Source of the DNA: Odontesthes bonariensis
Lineage: Eukaryota > Chordata > Actinopteri > Atheriniformes > Atherinopsidae
Assembly: GCF_027942865.1 (NCBI RefSeq)
Contig: NC_134515.1
Location: 12,853,339-12,917,338 of the forward strand
Direction: 5' to 3'
Length of the DNA stretch: 64,000 nt
Part shown: positions 49,225 to 59,752 of the stretch, one piece after another
Layout of the letters: every line of letters begins with the position of its first letter
Position numbering within the stretch: position 1 is the first letter of the stretch
The notes under the pieces: generated by a model
What the model was told of the DNA's origin: nothing
Database searches by the model: none
The model's input: the letters and a program-made list of their open reading frames with translations, nothing else
Made by a program: the position numbers and the translations under genes

Positions 49225-49904
49225 GGTTTTAGAAGATCCAGTCTTTAGGGTATATGGGAATGGTGGCAACAGAGACAAGAACGCTTGTATTTATACTGCC
49301 AGGTGAGTTAAACAAAGGCTTGATCTTACACAACTGCCTCCTGTCCATAAGTGTAAAAAAAATGGTGACACAGAGCCACAATGCATTATTGTTGAGGTGC
49401 AGCAATGATGAACGAGGCAATGATTTATCAGTTCTGTATGAAGGCAATAAGGAAAAAGATTTATCATAATGCCAGCTCCCATTAAGGATAAGGATGTATT
49501 TTTGACATTTCAAGTAAAATGACACAGCTCTGCTCTATTTATGAAGTTGCAAAACTATATTTTCTTCATACTGGAGTTTTTTCCCCACTCACACATGCCC
49601 TTTTAGGTGACTCATTCACTTCTTTTGTTTGTCATTTTGCTCAAATTTATTTCCTTGAACAAGTGCTCCTGTTTACGTTGAAAGTGTGGGGTGAGCTTGA
49701 CACTGCTCGAACCACATTATAATAACATGTTGTTTAGGACCAGAATGAACTCTGTCTAGACAATGACGAAGATGTAGTGGCATTCTCAGACAGCAGGTGC
49801 CAGAAAGATATTGGTTTGGACCACTTACACACAGAATGTTATCAAGAGGTATAAGAAGCTCTCACAAACTAAGGTCATTAGGAATTTCCGTGTATGCTCT
49901 CATT

Positions 49905-50005
49905 TTGAATTTCCCCCACTGGGGGATGGATAAAGCATTTTTCTATTCTATTCTATTCTATTCTATTCTATTCTATTCTATTCTATTCTATTCTATTCTA
50001 TTCTA
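49905..50005 (+). repeat. retroposon tail plus (TTCTA)n microsatellite
   Basis: GAATTTCCCCCACTGGGGGA is followed by TGGATAAAGCATTTTTC and then about 13 copies of TATTC, as when a LINE or SINE tail seeds a microsatellite. It lies between the two lectin genes. Confidence 0.75.
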
Positions 50006-50539
50006 TGTACATGTCTCTATGTTGTTCCGATCAATAAATTCCCCATAAGAGGCTGCAAAGATGAGTCCGACTACTCTTTTCTCCGCAGCAAAGGTGTGAC
50101 ACTTTGGACTGATCACATCTATGCCAAGAATTCACCTAAACTGGACCTTTTCTCCCCTTCCCTGTATGTTTCCTCTGACTGAGAATGATTTAAGCATGAA
50201 AGAAAACAAAAGTTAATCGGACATTGTGCTGGAATATAATCTTAAAGAACTCATCCCAGTTGTTCATACCCTGAAACATTAATGGCAAAACCTTTGACTT
50301 TCACTGAAGCAGTCTCACAATCCCAATACAGTAACTTCTCGTCTCAAAAGGGATTTACGGCTACTCCTCATTAACAACAATATCAAGGTTTGTGTAATCT
50401 GAAGATTTCCTTTGCCGCATGCTGGTTACTTCCACAGATCCTTATGGGGATGCAGGTCGGGACTAGAGCCGGTACCTGCAGACTGCCTGATCGTGTCCAC
50501 CAGAGTCTTACTGCCTTTATAGCCTTTCATGGAAAAAAC

Positions 50540-51388
50540 AGTGGTTCCAAGCTCCAACTTTGACTCTCACTTTGTCTATTTATCTATTTGTTCTTTTTGT
50601 TTCTTTTGATTATTTTGTTTGTTTGATTGTGAAGCTGCTTAACGCTGACCTTTTAATCAGTCAAGTATAAAAAGACACCTGTCTCAAAGGATGATCCAGT
50701 TTTGTGTCTTGGCAAAGAACTCATTTAATGTTGTATCTTTAGACACTTTGTTACCAGCAGTCTGTTGCAAAGACATGTCGTTTGTTCAAATTTCTTAAAA
50801 TGTTCAGCAGGCATAAGACAGTAATATTGCTCAAAAAAAATTGATTTCCAGGGAGCGATTGGTCAAAAACTTATATATCCCTCTATGGAAGGGTGGCTAT
50901 CAAGAAGCCATTCTTAAGGAAGGGAAACAGGGAGAAAAGACTGAGGTATGTGAAACAACACAAGAAGAGGACCGAAACTCGGTGGCAACAGGTCTTATGG
51001 AGGGATAAATCCTCCTCAGAGCCTCAACGTTATTGAAGCCGTGTGGGATCATCTTAACAAAGAACAGAACAAAAGGCAGCCAACATCCAAAGAAGAGCTT
51101 TGGAATGTCTTATAAGAAGCCTGGGGAACTATTCTTTATTTCCTGCTAAAGGAAATAACAAGAAAGCTTGTCTTAGACGTTCAGGCTATGTTTAAGAATA
51201 AAACCGGTCATACCAAACATTGAATTTCAAGTTTGTTAGAATTGTATAAGCTATGTTTTTGCCCTCTATATTGTAAATCCATTTATGCTTGCCCATTTGA
51301 ATAAATCACTGCTCCAGTTTCCTGCTTACTGGAAATGTATACAGAAATGAGTGGTGGCTGAAGACTTTTACACAGTACTGTGTAAAAG
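50540..51388 (+). mobile_element. Tc1-like transposon relic
   Basis: The transposase C-terminal region is recognisable on the plus strand near 51010-51180: PPQSLNVIEAVWDHL, then NKEQNKRQPTSKEELWNV, the conserved catalytic-domain end of fish Tc1-like transposases. Stops interrupt the frame, including one just after ELWNVL. The right end reads GACTTTTACACAGTACTG. The left terminal repeat is not found, and the left limit is estimated by similarity to the related relic in dnajc16 (63429 onward). It sits between the two lectin genes and so may post-date or have accompanied their duplication. Confidence 0.75.
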
Positions 51389-51917
51389 TGTGTGTCAAAG
51401 TCCACCAAGCTACTCACAGCACTTTAGATACGAGAGGTTTTTATTGACTTTTTTTTACAAATGTATCAAGCATCAGACTACACCGAAACTCTGAGAAACC
51501 TTTTTTTCCCCAGCAAATATTTTGACTTGTCTCACCACTGAAAGCACTGGTGTAATTAATGACAGGAACAATAGCAGAGCAGCAGGACCTTCCCCCAAGT
51601 TGAGTGCTGCCATTGTAAGTAACCCTGTGCAGTTCCTGCTATGAGATGTCGAAATGTTTACTTTGAAAAAAGCCTCTTGCTTTTATTCTACAATAACGTG
51701 TTCTGTGAGTTGTTCCCATTTAAATTCAATTGATTTCCTGGAACACTCAAAGCCCTTATTGTTGTGTTTTTGTCCCTGGGCTTCCTGATTGACCCAAATT
51801 TACCTCAGGCTCAATCAGAGAGTTACGGGACTCGTGAAGCTATTTTTATATGCAAGAACAAAATCGTAAAACAATAAAAATGCAATCACAAACATGACAC
51901 ATGCTGTGGATGTTATG

Positions 51918-52022
51918 TACTTTATTAGTTTAGTTTATTAGCTTATTTGACAGGGGCCATGTACAAGACAGTTCTAGTACCAGAGTTAGCTAAAAAGCTA
52001 ATTTACATCTGTGGTCCCTTCA
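51918..52022. repeat. dispersed repeat fragment in lectin copy 2 3' region
   Basis: TTTATTAGCTTATTTGACAG and GGCCATGTACAAGACAG look like a fragment of a teleost dispersed repeat. If so, it forms part of the 3' UTR of the lectin gene at 52051-53856. Confidence 0.35.
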
Positions 52023-52050
52023 ATGCATCTTTAATGTGATCTTAACATGT

Positions 52051-53856
52051 TTACACCGACTCATCTGGACTGACCACAGGATCTGAAAGAAAGAAAATAA
52101 AGTTGCTTAAAGCACAGAAAGTACAACCATTTTGACCTATTTTCCCCACAATAATAATAATGATATTTTTATTTGCAAATTTAAACCACAGGCTTGCTTC
52201 AGTAAATCAGACACTGTTTCAGGCTACTTACATTGACATGCGTAAGCCACCTCCAGGTACTTGTAGGTGCCCACACAGGGGTCTCCAAACACGGAGTTGC
52301 TTGCTTTGATAATGCAGCTGTTTTTCCCATTGCAGCTGTGGAGGCAAATGAGTAAAAACAGATGTAAAAGGGATCTGGAGAATATCCCATTTGGATATTT
52401 TTGTATCTATAAAGATACTGCAGTGATATAATGAGATATATCATGATTTTTCAAAGGCTTCAAACCAAGTTACAAATTGGAAAAGAGAATCTGTACCTGT
52501 CTGCTACTTTCACTGTGGGGTTTGAGCAGACACTGTTTTCAATCTGAGACTCTGGCCGACCATAAACACACGTGCTCTTGTCTCTGCGTCCATAATCAGC
52601 CCCGTAGACAAAGATAACCTGTCCCTGATCTGACAAAGAAAAGAAGAAGCCTTTCAGAAAAGTAACAATGCTTTGCTTGTCATGTTAATGACATTGTCAT
52701 ATAATGATGTACAAGGAAGAAAAAATGGGATCTTACCACATTGCAGGTATGCTACAGAGTGCTCACATGTCACACGGTGAACTGTGAAAATAGCATGAAT
52801 GACCATAAATATTCATTAAAGACCTCACATCTAATTGTTTTTCCTCTCTGTCTCAGGTTATATCACGTTGCATTGATATAATCCCAACTTCATGGCAGTA
52901 TTACTGTAGCCTACATCTCCTGTAATAATCACCCAAAGAACACATAGCAGTATATTTCTAACACAATCATTTTAATAAAAATAATTTTGAGAGTACTAAA
53001 TCAGATGACTGACTTGCTGGGAGGCAGGTGTATGTGGTCTGCAGATATTTTGCGGTGTCTGTGCAGGGATCGGATGCTGTGAGGTCATTTTTGTTCAGCT
53101 CACACACCATTTTTCCATCACATCTGCAAAACAAAAAACCGAGGGAGAACTCACACGTTGGATCTGCTACGAACCTCCACTGAAGTGAGATCAGCTGCGA
53201 CAACACATGTTATACCTTTTCTTAACAGCATCCCCGATGCCCTCCAGAGAGCAGTCTGTGTTAGAAATCTGATTTGGAGGTTCTTCCTCACTACAGGTCA
53301 CACTGTCCACTCGTCCGTATAGTGCCGACTGAACACTGATCACTCCGTCTAAATCTGCTTCAGAGCAAAGAAGGAGAAAATAGAACACACATCCAGTAAC
53401 ACACCAAACAAAGTCACGTTAACACATAACCTGAAATCATACCGCAGCTCAGGCGATGTACCGTGTCAGGATTACAAGTGGTGACTTTCTCTGCTGGGAT
53501 ACATGAAAAGAAGAGTCTTAGCAGAGTGAGTTTATCACAAAAATATGCGTGAACGTCTCAATTCATGCTCGCCATACAGATATTCACCTGCTCTTACAAG
53601 AAGGCAGGTTGCTGCCAGCACTGAAAAATAAAAAAAAATGTGTCAGATAGTTTACAAAAAAAAAAATTAACAAAACAAGTCATGGATCTAAAGATAGTTA
53701 AAATGACTTGCTTCATATAATTTTTTAACTCTAATCAACATAATAACTTCAACTTTCCTGGACACACACACACACACACATATACATATACATAAAGCCA
53801 TAATATTACTTATGTTTAACAATTTACTTACAAAGCGTGCTGCTGAAGAAGAACAT
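52051..53856 (-). CDS. L-rhamnose-binding lectin, two SUEL domains (copy 2)
   Basis: A second tandem SUEL-domain lectin with the same exon plan as copy 1. Nine exons: 53832-53856, 53588-53620, 53443-53493, 53216-53354, 53014-53123, 52737-52781, 52497-52629, 52232-52335, 52051-52082. They total 672 nt, 223 aa. A signal peptide ([19 protein letters not shown]) leads into domain 1 ([25 protein letters not shown]) and domain 2 ([24 protein letters not shown]). Exons 2, 5, 6, 7 and 8 have exactly the same lengths in both copies. The last exon encodes [10 protein letters not shown] and is followed by an ATTAAA signal. Reading past the exon 8 donor would stop after two further codons (CK), so the splice choice changes the tail. 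The product is presumably secreted and binds rhamnosyl or galactosyl glycans. Confidence 0.93.
53762..53782. repeat. (CA)n microsatellite
   Basis: About ten CA repeats lie in the first intron of lectin copy 2. Confidence 0.8.
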
Positions 53857-55857
53857 GTTTTTCAGGACCCAGTTGTGAGACTGATAGTGGGAACAGACAC
53901 TCCGTATTTATATATTTGGATCTAGGGCAGCCTGCGTTTGCAGTGTGACACAAGCCTGAACCTGACTCCCAAGGCTCCCATTCAGTGGGCTATAATTCAT
54001 TAAAATGAGAATAATATAATAATCCCTGGTGGGAGGGAAGGCAGACAGGATGTCTGAGAGCAGAGACTGAACAATCTGAGGCAATATTAAGCCTTGAGAT
54101 GACCAAGCAAAACATACAGAAAAACAAACAGGAGAAATGATGATGATTTTGCTATTTTGTTTATAGCAAACTAAATTATCAAGCCTCACATGCTTTGAAT
54201 CAAATGCAATTGGTGTGTGGATAACGGTCATGCAGAACGTTTTGGGCAAACCATTTTGCATCCGATGTTGGGGTTAGTTTTATAAAGACAGTAGAGAGAG
54301 ACGGTTGCTTGGACTACATATATAGGAAAATACTTTTTTCAGTATTTAATTAGTTCAAACCGAGAAAGTTGAATTGACTGGACACAGGGACAAAAGTAGT
54401 ACATCCTGTCGTTTGTTCATGATGATATTCTGATGCCTCGTACAGTTCACTTTATACGTTACAAGACAGACCAAATGAGCAACAAAGTTTTGACCATCCT
54501 GCTAATATTAAGTAGGTCACAAAAAAATGGTCGGACCCTACAGGGCGTGGACAAACAACATGTGAGGGTGTCCTGGAGTGTCGGGTAGCTGGACAAAACA
54601 ATAAATCATTTGGGACCTGTAGATAGTGGTTTCAACACATGCCATCAGATCGGTATCTGGGATTAATTCTTTTACACTGACAAAGTCTTTATAGTTTGGG
54701 TTGGTTGTTGAGAAAGATGCCCAAACAAAATCTGTTCTCAGAAAGTACTGAGAACTTTCTAATCTCCTCTCATTGGGAAAAACATCCATACATACAAACC
54801 GGAGGCCATCCGTAAATCAGTGCTCATGAGTACTCATGCTTGACACCAACCACTCATCTTATTCTCAGAAATAATGAAAGTGATTGTAAATCTAGGACGC
54901 AAAAAAGTGATTTATGGTTAAATCACTGGCGGAGTTGAACATTTTTCTGTCTTTGGATGGTGGAGCCTTTTTTCTGAAAAATCATTTTCCAGCCAGGATT
55001 ACATCAATCCTCGAACTTGGCTTTCATTTTGACCTCAGCTTCAAATATGTAGAGTGTTATGGCTGTATATTCCACAGCTGTGATGCTTTAGCCCTCAGAC
55101 ACTGAAACAGCTGCATATATTTTGCCCAAACTTCTGACAAACTGTGATGGGTGCCGACAGTTAAAAAAGAAAAAAAGAAGGCGATTCAGTGCTTTGTAAT
55201 GAGATGGACACATCGGAAATGATGAAGCCAAGTTAGTGTAAAAGAAATTTTAAGCAAGAATTATGAGGCCAAGATTTTCTTCCAGATGACTGGAGACAAA
55301 AAAACAACAACAAAAAAAAAACAGCTACATGAACTACAAAACATGAGCATTCACAGTTGAAGTAAACAGAAATGTTCTGTCTGTGGAGGTGGGCCACATG
55401 AGGATTTCATATGAAATGGTTTGACATGAATCAAATCCAAGTCGGCCCTGTTGTGAAGTTCACTGGCCAAAAAGATTATAAAAAGAAATTATTACTTTTC
55501 AGAAGGTAAGAAATCTCGTACATGCAATGTCAAACAATGGGCTGCCTGGCTTTGATATACTTGATAACTTAAAACACGTGTTTTCCAGTCTGTCTGTAAG
55601 CAGGTTAAACTGGGTTTCATAAAATTAACTCAATACATTTGAGATTCAGGTCTATTTAACTATTTTACTTGTATAACTGGGGGGATCTCTGACAGAGACA
55701 TAAGTTAACCATCTTATCTACAGAGGAAATGGTAGTGATGTTGTATCAAGGTTGTCCAAAGACAACCAGGGAAACCCTGTGGCTTTTACAGAAGTGTGAC
55801 ACGTGGCTTGTGTTAGAGTGACTTTATTGTTTTCATTTTATTATCATTATCATTATT
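53857..55857. other. intergenic stretch upstream of lectin copy 2
   Basis: No gene is supported. The first 100 bases are the likely promoter of lectin copy 2. Open frames at about 53908-54261 and 54538-54789 show no recognisable domain, splice context or codon pattern. Confidence 0.5.
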
Positions 55858-58430
55858 GGGGGTCCTAGCAGCAAAGCTGCAGGAACCCCATTGTGTTAGT
55901 AGTTATTCCTATTATTGATCTACTTTCTTCTGCAATTGAAGTCTATGGCAGCCCCATTAACGCAATGCGGGAAAGTTGTGAAATTTGGCACACGTAATCA
56001 GCCAAGTGCCAAAAGTAAAGTCAAGAAATTTCATGGCCCAAGTGCTTACTCACCAGCGCCACCAACACGTCAAAGTTCAAAGTGCATCCAAATGCATAAC
56101 TTTGGACTACTTGGTCCAAATTTCACAAATGAGGCAACATTGGAATCCTTGGATCATGACTAGTCCAACGCACCCAATGACGTCATTGGCCTATGCCTAC
56201 AATGTCCGCCATTTTGAATTTAATCAAAAAGTTTAAAAAAGCATTTCAGGCCCCGCAGATTGTCCGATCTCCACGAAACTTGGCACATAGAATCTTCAGA
56301 CCAAGCCGCACAAAAGTTATCATGTGGAATTTTTAATTAGGCTTTTGATTTTGCATAAAAGCCAATCAAACATAAGGTTGACGCCGCCAAAGCGGAAGTG
56401 AGGCCATATCTTGGCAACCATTTGATGTTATGACGTCAAACTTCGCAAACAGACTCAAGAGCCCAACTGTAAGAGGCCCAAGAAGTTTGGTGACGTCTGG
56501 CCTATAGGTGGCGCTATATGCAGCAGAAATGCATTTTTGCTCATATCTTTGGACTTATTGGTCCAAATTTCGCAACTGAGACATCATTGGAATCCTTGGA
56601 TCATGACTAGTCTAACGCACCCTATGACGTCATTGGCCTATTACTACAATTTCCGCCATTTTGAATTTAATCAAAAAGCATAAAAAAGCATTTCAGGCCA
56701 CGCAAATTATCTGATCTCCACGAAACTTGGCACATAGAATCTTCAGATCAAGCCTCACAAAAGTTAATGTGTGGAATTTCTTAATTAGTATTCCGATTTT
56801 TCATAAAAGCCAATCAAAGTCGAGTTTGATGCCGCCAAAGCGGAAGTGAGGCCTTATCTTGGCAACCATTTGGTGTTATGACGTCAAACTTCTAACACAG
56901 ACTCAAGACCACTACTGTAAGAGGCACAAGAAGTTTGGTGACGTCTGGCCTATAGGTGGCGCTATATGCAGCAGAAATGCATTTTTGCTCATATCTTTGA
57001 ACTTATTGGTCCAAATGTCACAAATGATACATCACTGGAATCCTTGGATCATGACTAGTCTAACGCACCCTATGACGTCATTGGCCTATGTCTAGAATTT
57101 CCGCCATTTTGAATTTAATCATAAAGCTTAAATAAGCATTTCAGGCCACGCAAATTGTCCGATCTCCACGAAACTTGGCACATAGAATCTTCAGATCAAG
57201 CCGCACAAAAGTTATTGTGTGGAATTTCTTAATTAGTATTCCGATTTTCCATAAAAGCCAATCAAATTCGAGTTTGATGCCGCCAAAGCGGAAGTGAGGC
57301 CTTATCTTGGCAACCATTTGGTGTTATGACGTCAAACTTCTAACACAGACTCAAGACCCCTACTGTAAGAGGCACAAGAGGTTTGGTGACATTTGGCTTA
57401 TAGGTGGCCGTATCTATGGCAGCCAATTAACGCAATGCGAGAAAGTTGTGAAATTTGGCACAATTAATCAGCCAAGTGCCAAAGCCAAAGTCAAGAAATT
57501 TCATGGCCCAAGTGCTTACTCACTAGCGCCACCAACACGTCAAAGTTCAAAGTGCATCTAAATGCATAACTTTGGACTACTTGGTCCAAATGTCACAAAT
57601 AAGCTATTGCTGGAATCCTTGGATTATGACGAGTCCAACGCACCCAATGACGTCATTGGCCTATACCTACAATGTCCGCCATTTTGAATTTAATCAAAAA
57701 GCTTAAAAAAGCATTTCAGGCCACGCAGATTGTCCGATCTCCACGAAACTTGGCACATAGAATCTTCAGACCAAGCCGCACAAAAGTTATCATGTGGAAT
57801 TTTTAATTAGGCTTTTGAATTTGCATAAAAGCCACTCAAACTCAAGGTAGACGCCGCCAAAGCGGAAGTGAGGCCATATCTTGGCAACCATTTGATGTTA
57901 TGACGTCAAACTTCGAACAAAGACTCATGAGCCCTATTGTAAGAGGCCCAAGAAGATTGGTGACGTCTGGCCTATAATCATATCTTTGGACCCCTTGGTC
58001 CACATTTCACAAATGAGGTACCAGTAGAATCCCTGGATAAGGATGAGGTCAACACACTTAATGACGTCATTTGCGCCATCTTGGATTGTCCGCCATTTTG
58101 AATTTAATCAAAAACCTTCAAAATGCATTTCAGGCCACTAAGATTGTCCAATCTCCACGAGACTTGGCACATAGAATCTTCAGACCAAGCCGCACATAAG
58201 TTATTATGTGGATTTTTTTATTTCACTTCCGTGTAACCGCGGCAGCCAATCAAACTCCATGCCGACGCGCAAACGGGACATTTGGCCGTATCTCTGCGAT
58301 GCATGGATATATCGATGCTAAACTTGGTGCATGGACTCACGACGCCTTCCTGAGCGGCCCAAGCCTTCCCTATTGTGCCATTCTGCTAGGACCCCCACAT
58401 TGCTGCTTGCAGCTATATTTCTTATTGTTT
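55858..58430. repeat. large dispersed repeat with tandem units of about 450 bp
   Basis: The left end reads GGGGTCCTAGCAGCAAAGC. The reverse complement of the right end contains AGCTGCAAGCAGCAATGTGG followed by GGGTCCTAGCAG, so the ends are inverted relatives. The interior repeats a unit containing GCATTTCAGG, then TCTCCACGAAACTTGGCACA, at about 56241, 56688, 57136, 57711 and 58125 (spacings 447, 448, 575, 414). Other motifs (GAAGTCTATGGCAGCC, GTGAAATTTGGCACA, AAAGCGGAAGTGAGG, GACGTCATTGGCC) recur in each unit. This matches a widespread teleost repeat type. Open frames inside it are shared between units and encode nothing recognisable. Confidence 0.8.
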
Positions 58431-59418
58431 TAAGATTTAACTTTTGAACTATGATTAACGGAACCTTGATGATGGTGGGAGCAAATAAAATGGAACCACC
58501 TCTGATTTTATGAAGACTCCTGATGGCGGTGGAGAGAATGTGGACTCCTGTTAAGTATCTGTACAATCTTGAGTTTGAGACTCACAGATACCATCTGCTG
58601 GTGGTTGGAGGGCTGAATCCAGTGAACTTTTATTCAATCTTACAGTTCCTGCAAGTCTTTCATGCTGTTACTCACAGGTTGTACGTATTATAGTTTAGAT
58701 GATGCCAACAGAATGTGCTGCCTCTGGGTTTGTAGAACAGTGTTGAGTTACAGAATAGTTGTATAAACGAATGTACCAATTGGATTCATTGAATTTATTG
58801 GCTTTTTAAACATATCCATTCAACATCTAATCAACTTTGAAACAGTGCCTACAGCTAAAGGTGATACCTTTACCTGTAATCAGCCACTTATGCAAAGCAC
58901 TTTTTACAATACTAATTTTTAGTGTTTTTTTTTTTTGTGTTTAGACCTTTTGAAGTGTTCCGTTTAATTATTTAATTAGATTACATTTGCATTGACTGTG
59001 ATAAGTAAATCTGTTATTTTTCTGTAGTTTAAGTAGAGCTGGACGATGTCCCCCATAAAGCAGTTATTTATACAGAAATGAACAGAAGGACACACAGCAG
59101 TTTTTACACTCATATCTTATAACTCTCCAGTGTGGCACATTACTTGCCAATTGCAAGTTTTTCAGGTGTTATTTTCACAAAAAGACATTAAACAGACTAG
59201 AAAGAACAGAGCATGAAAGTCTTAAAACAATGCAGTCCACAAAGCCAACATTTTGGGTCCAATCTTAACTGTGCAAGCTCTGGCACACAGTAGATCTTGG
59301 ACTTAAGAGGCTGTGTTGATTTCTGGCTCATGAGAACTGCTACATACCAGTAAAAAATAAGCCTAAACATAATTTTCACAGGAAACAATTTTTTTTTCTA
59401 TCTAAAATGACACCCATA
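58431..59418. other. spacer between large repeat and casp9 3' end
   Basis: This is AT-rich DNA without supported exons. A poly-T tract lies at about 58926-58936. Part may be casp9 3' UTR. Confidence 0.5.
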
Positions 59419-59572
59419 CCCATCCATCCATTTTTTATACCCGCTTCATCCAATGTAGGGTCGCAGGGGGGCTGGAGCCTATCCCTGTTGTCATTGGGCG
59501 AGAGGCAGGGTACGCAGAAATAAACGAGGCACACAACCATGCACGCTCACACTCACTCCTAGGGACACACCC
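59419..59572 (-). mobile_element. partial copy of the CATCCATC-type retroposon tail
   Basis: CCCATCCATCCATT is followed by GGGTCGCAGGGGGGCTGGAG, CCTATCCCTGTTGTCATTGG and GCGAGAGGCAGGGTACG, matching the first third of the element at 27656-28030. The copy is cut short on its right side. Confidence 0.6.
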
Positions 59573-59752
59573 ATACCCAAAGAATTAATATAAAAATACA
59601 AGAAGACACAAATGTAATAGACATGCACAGTTTCACTTGATCATTTCAGTAAAACAACAGTCAGAAAACAGATCAAATTCATGAATATTACAAAAAAATG
59701 GCTTTTCTGTCTTAAACTACAGCAAACATTCCCTGACAGTGAAATTTTTCCT

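Noticed and set aside
53908-54789. Two minus-strand frames of 117 and 83 codons upstream of lectin copy 2
   Set aside because: No domain, no signal peptide, no splice support; composition like the surrounding intergenic DNA.
55915-57561. Related plus-strand frames of about 75-85 codons
   Set aside because: They are the same segment repeated in the units of the large dispersed repeat, not genes.
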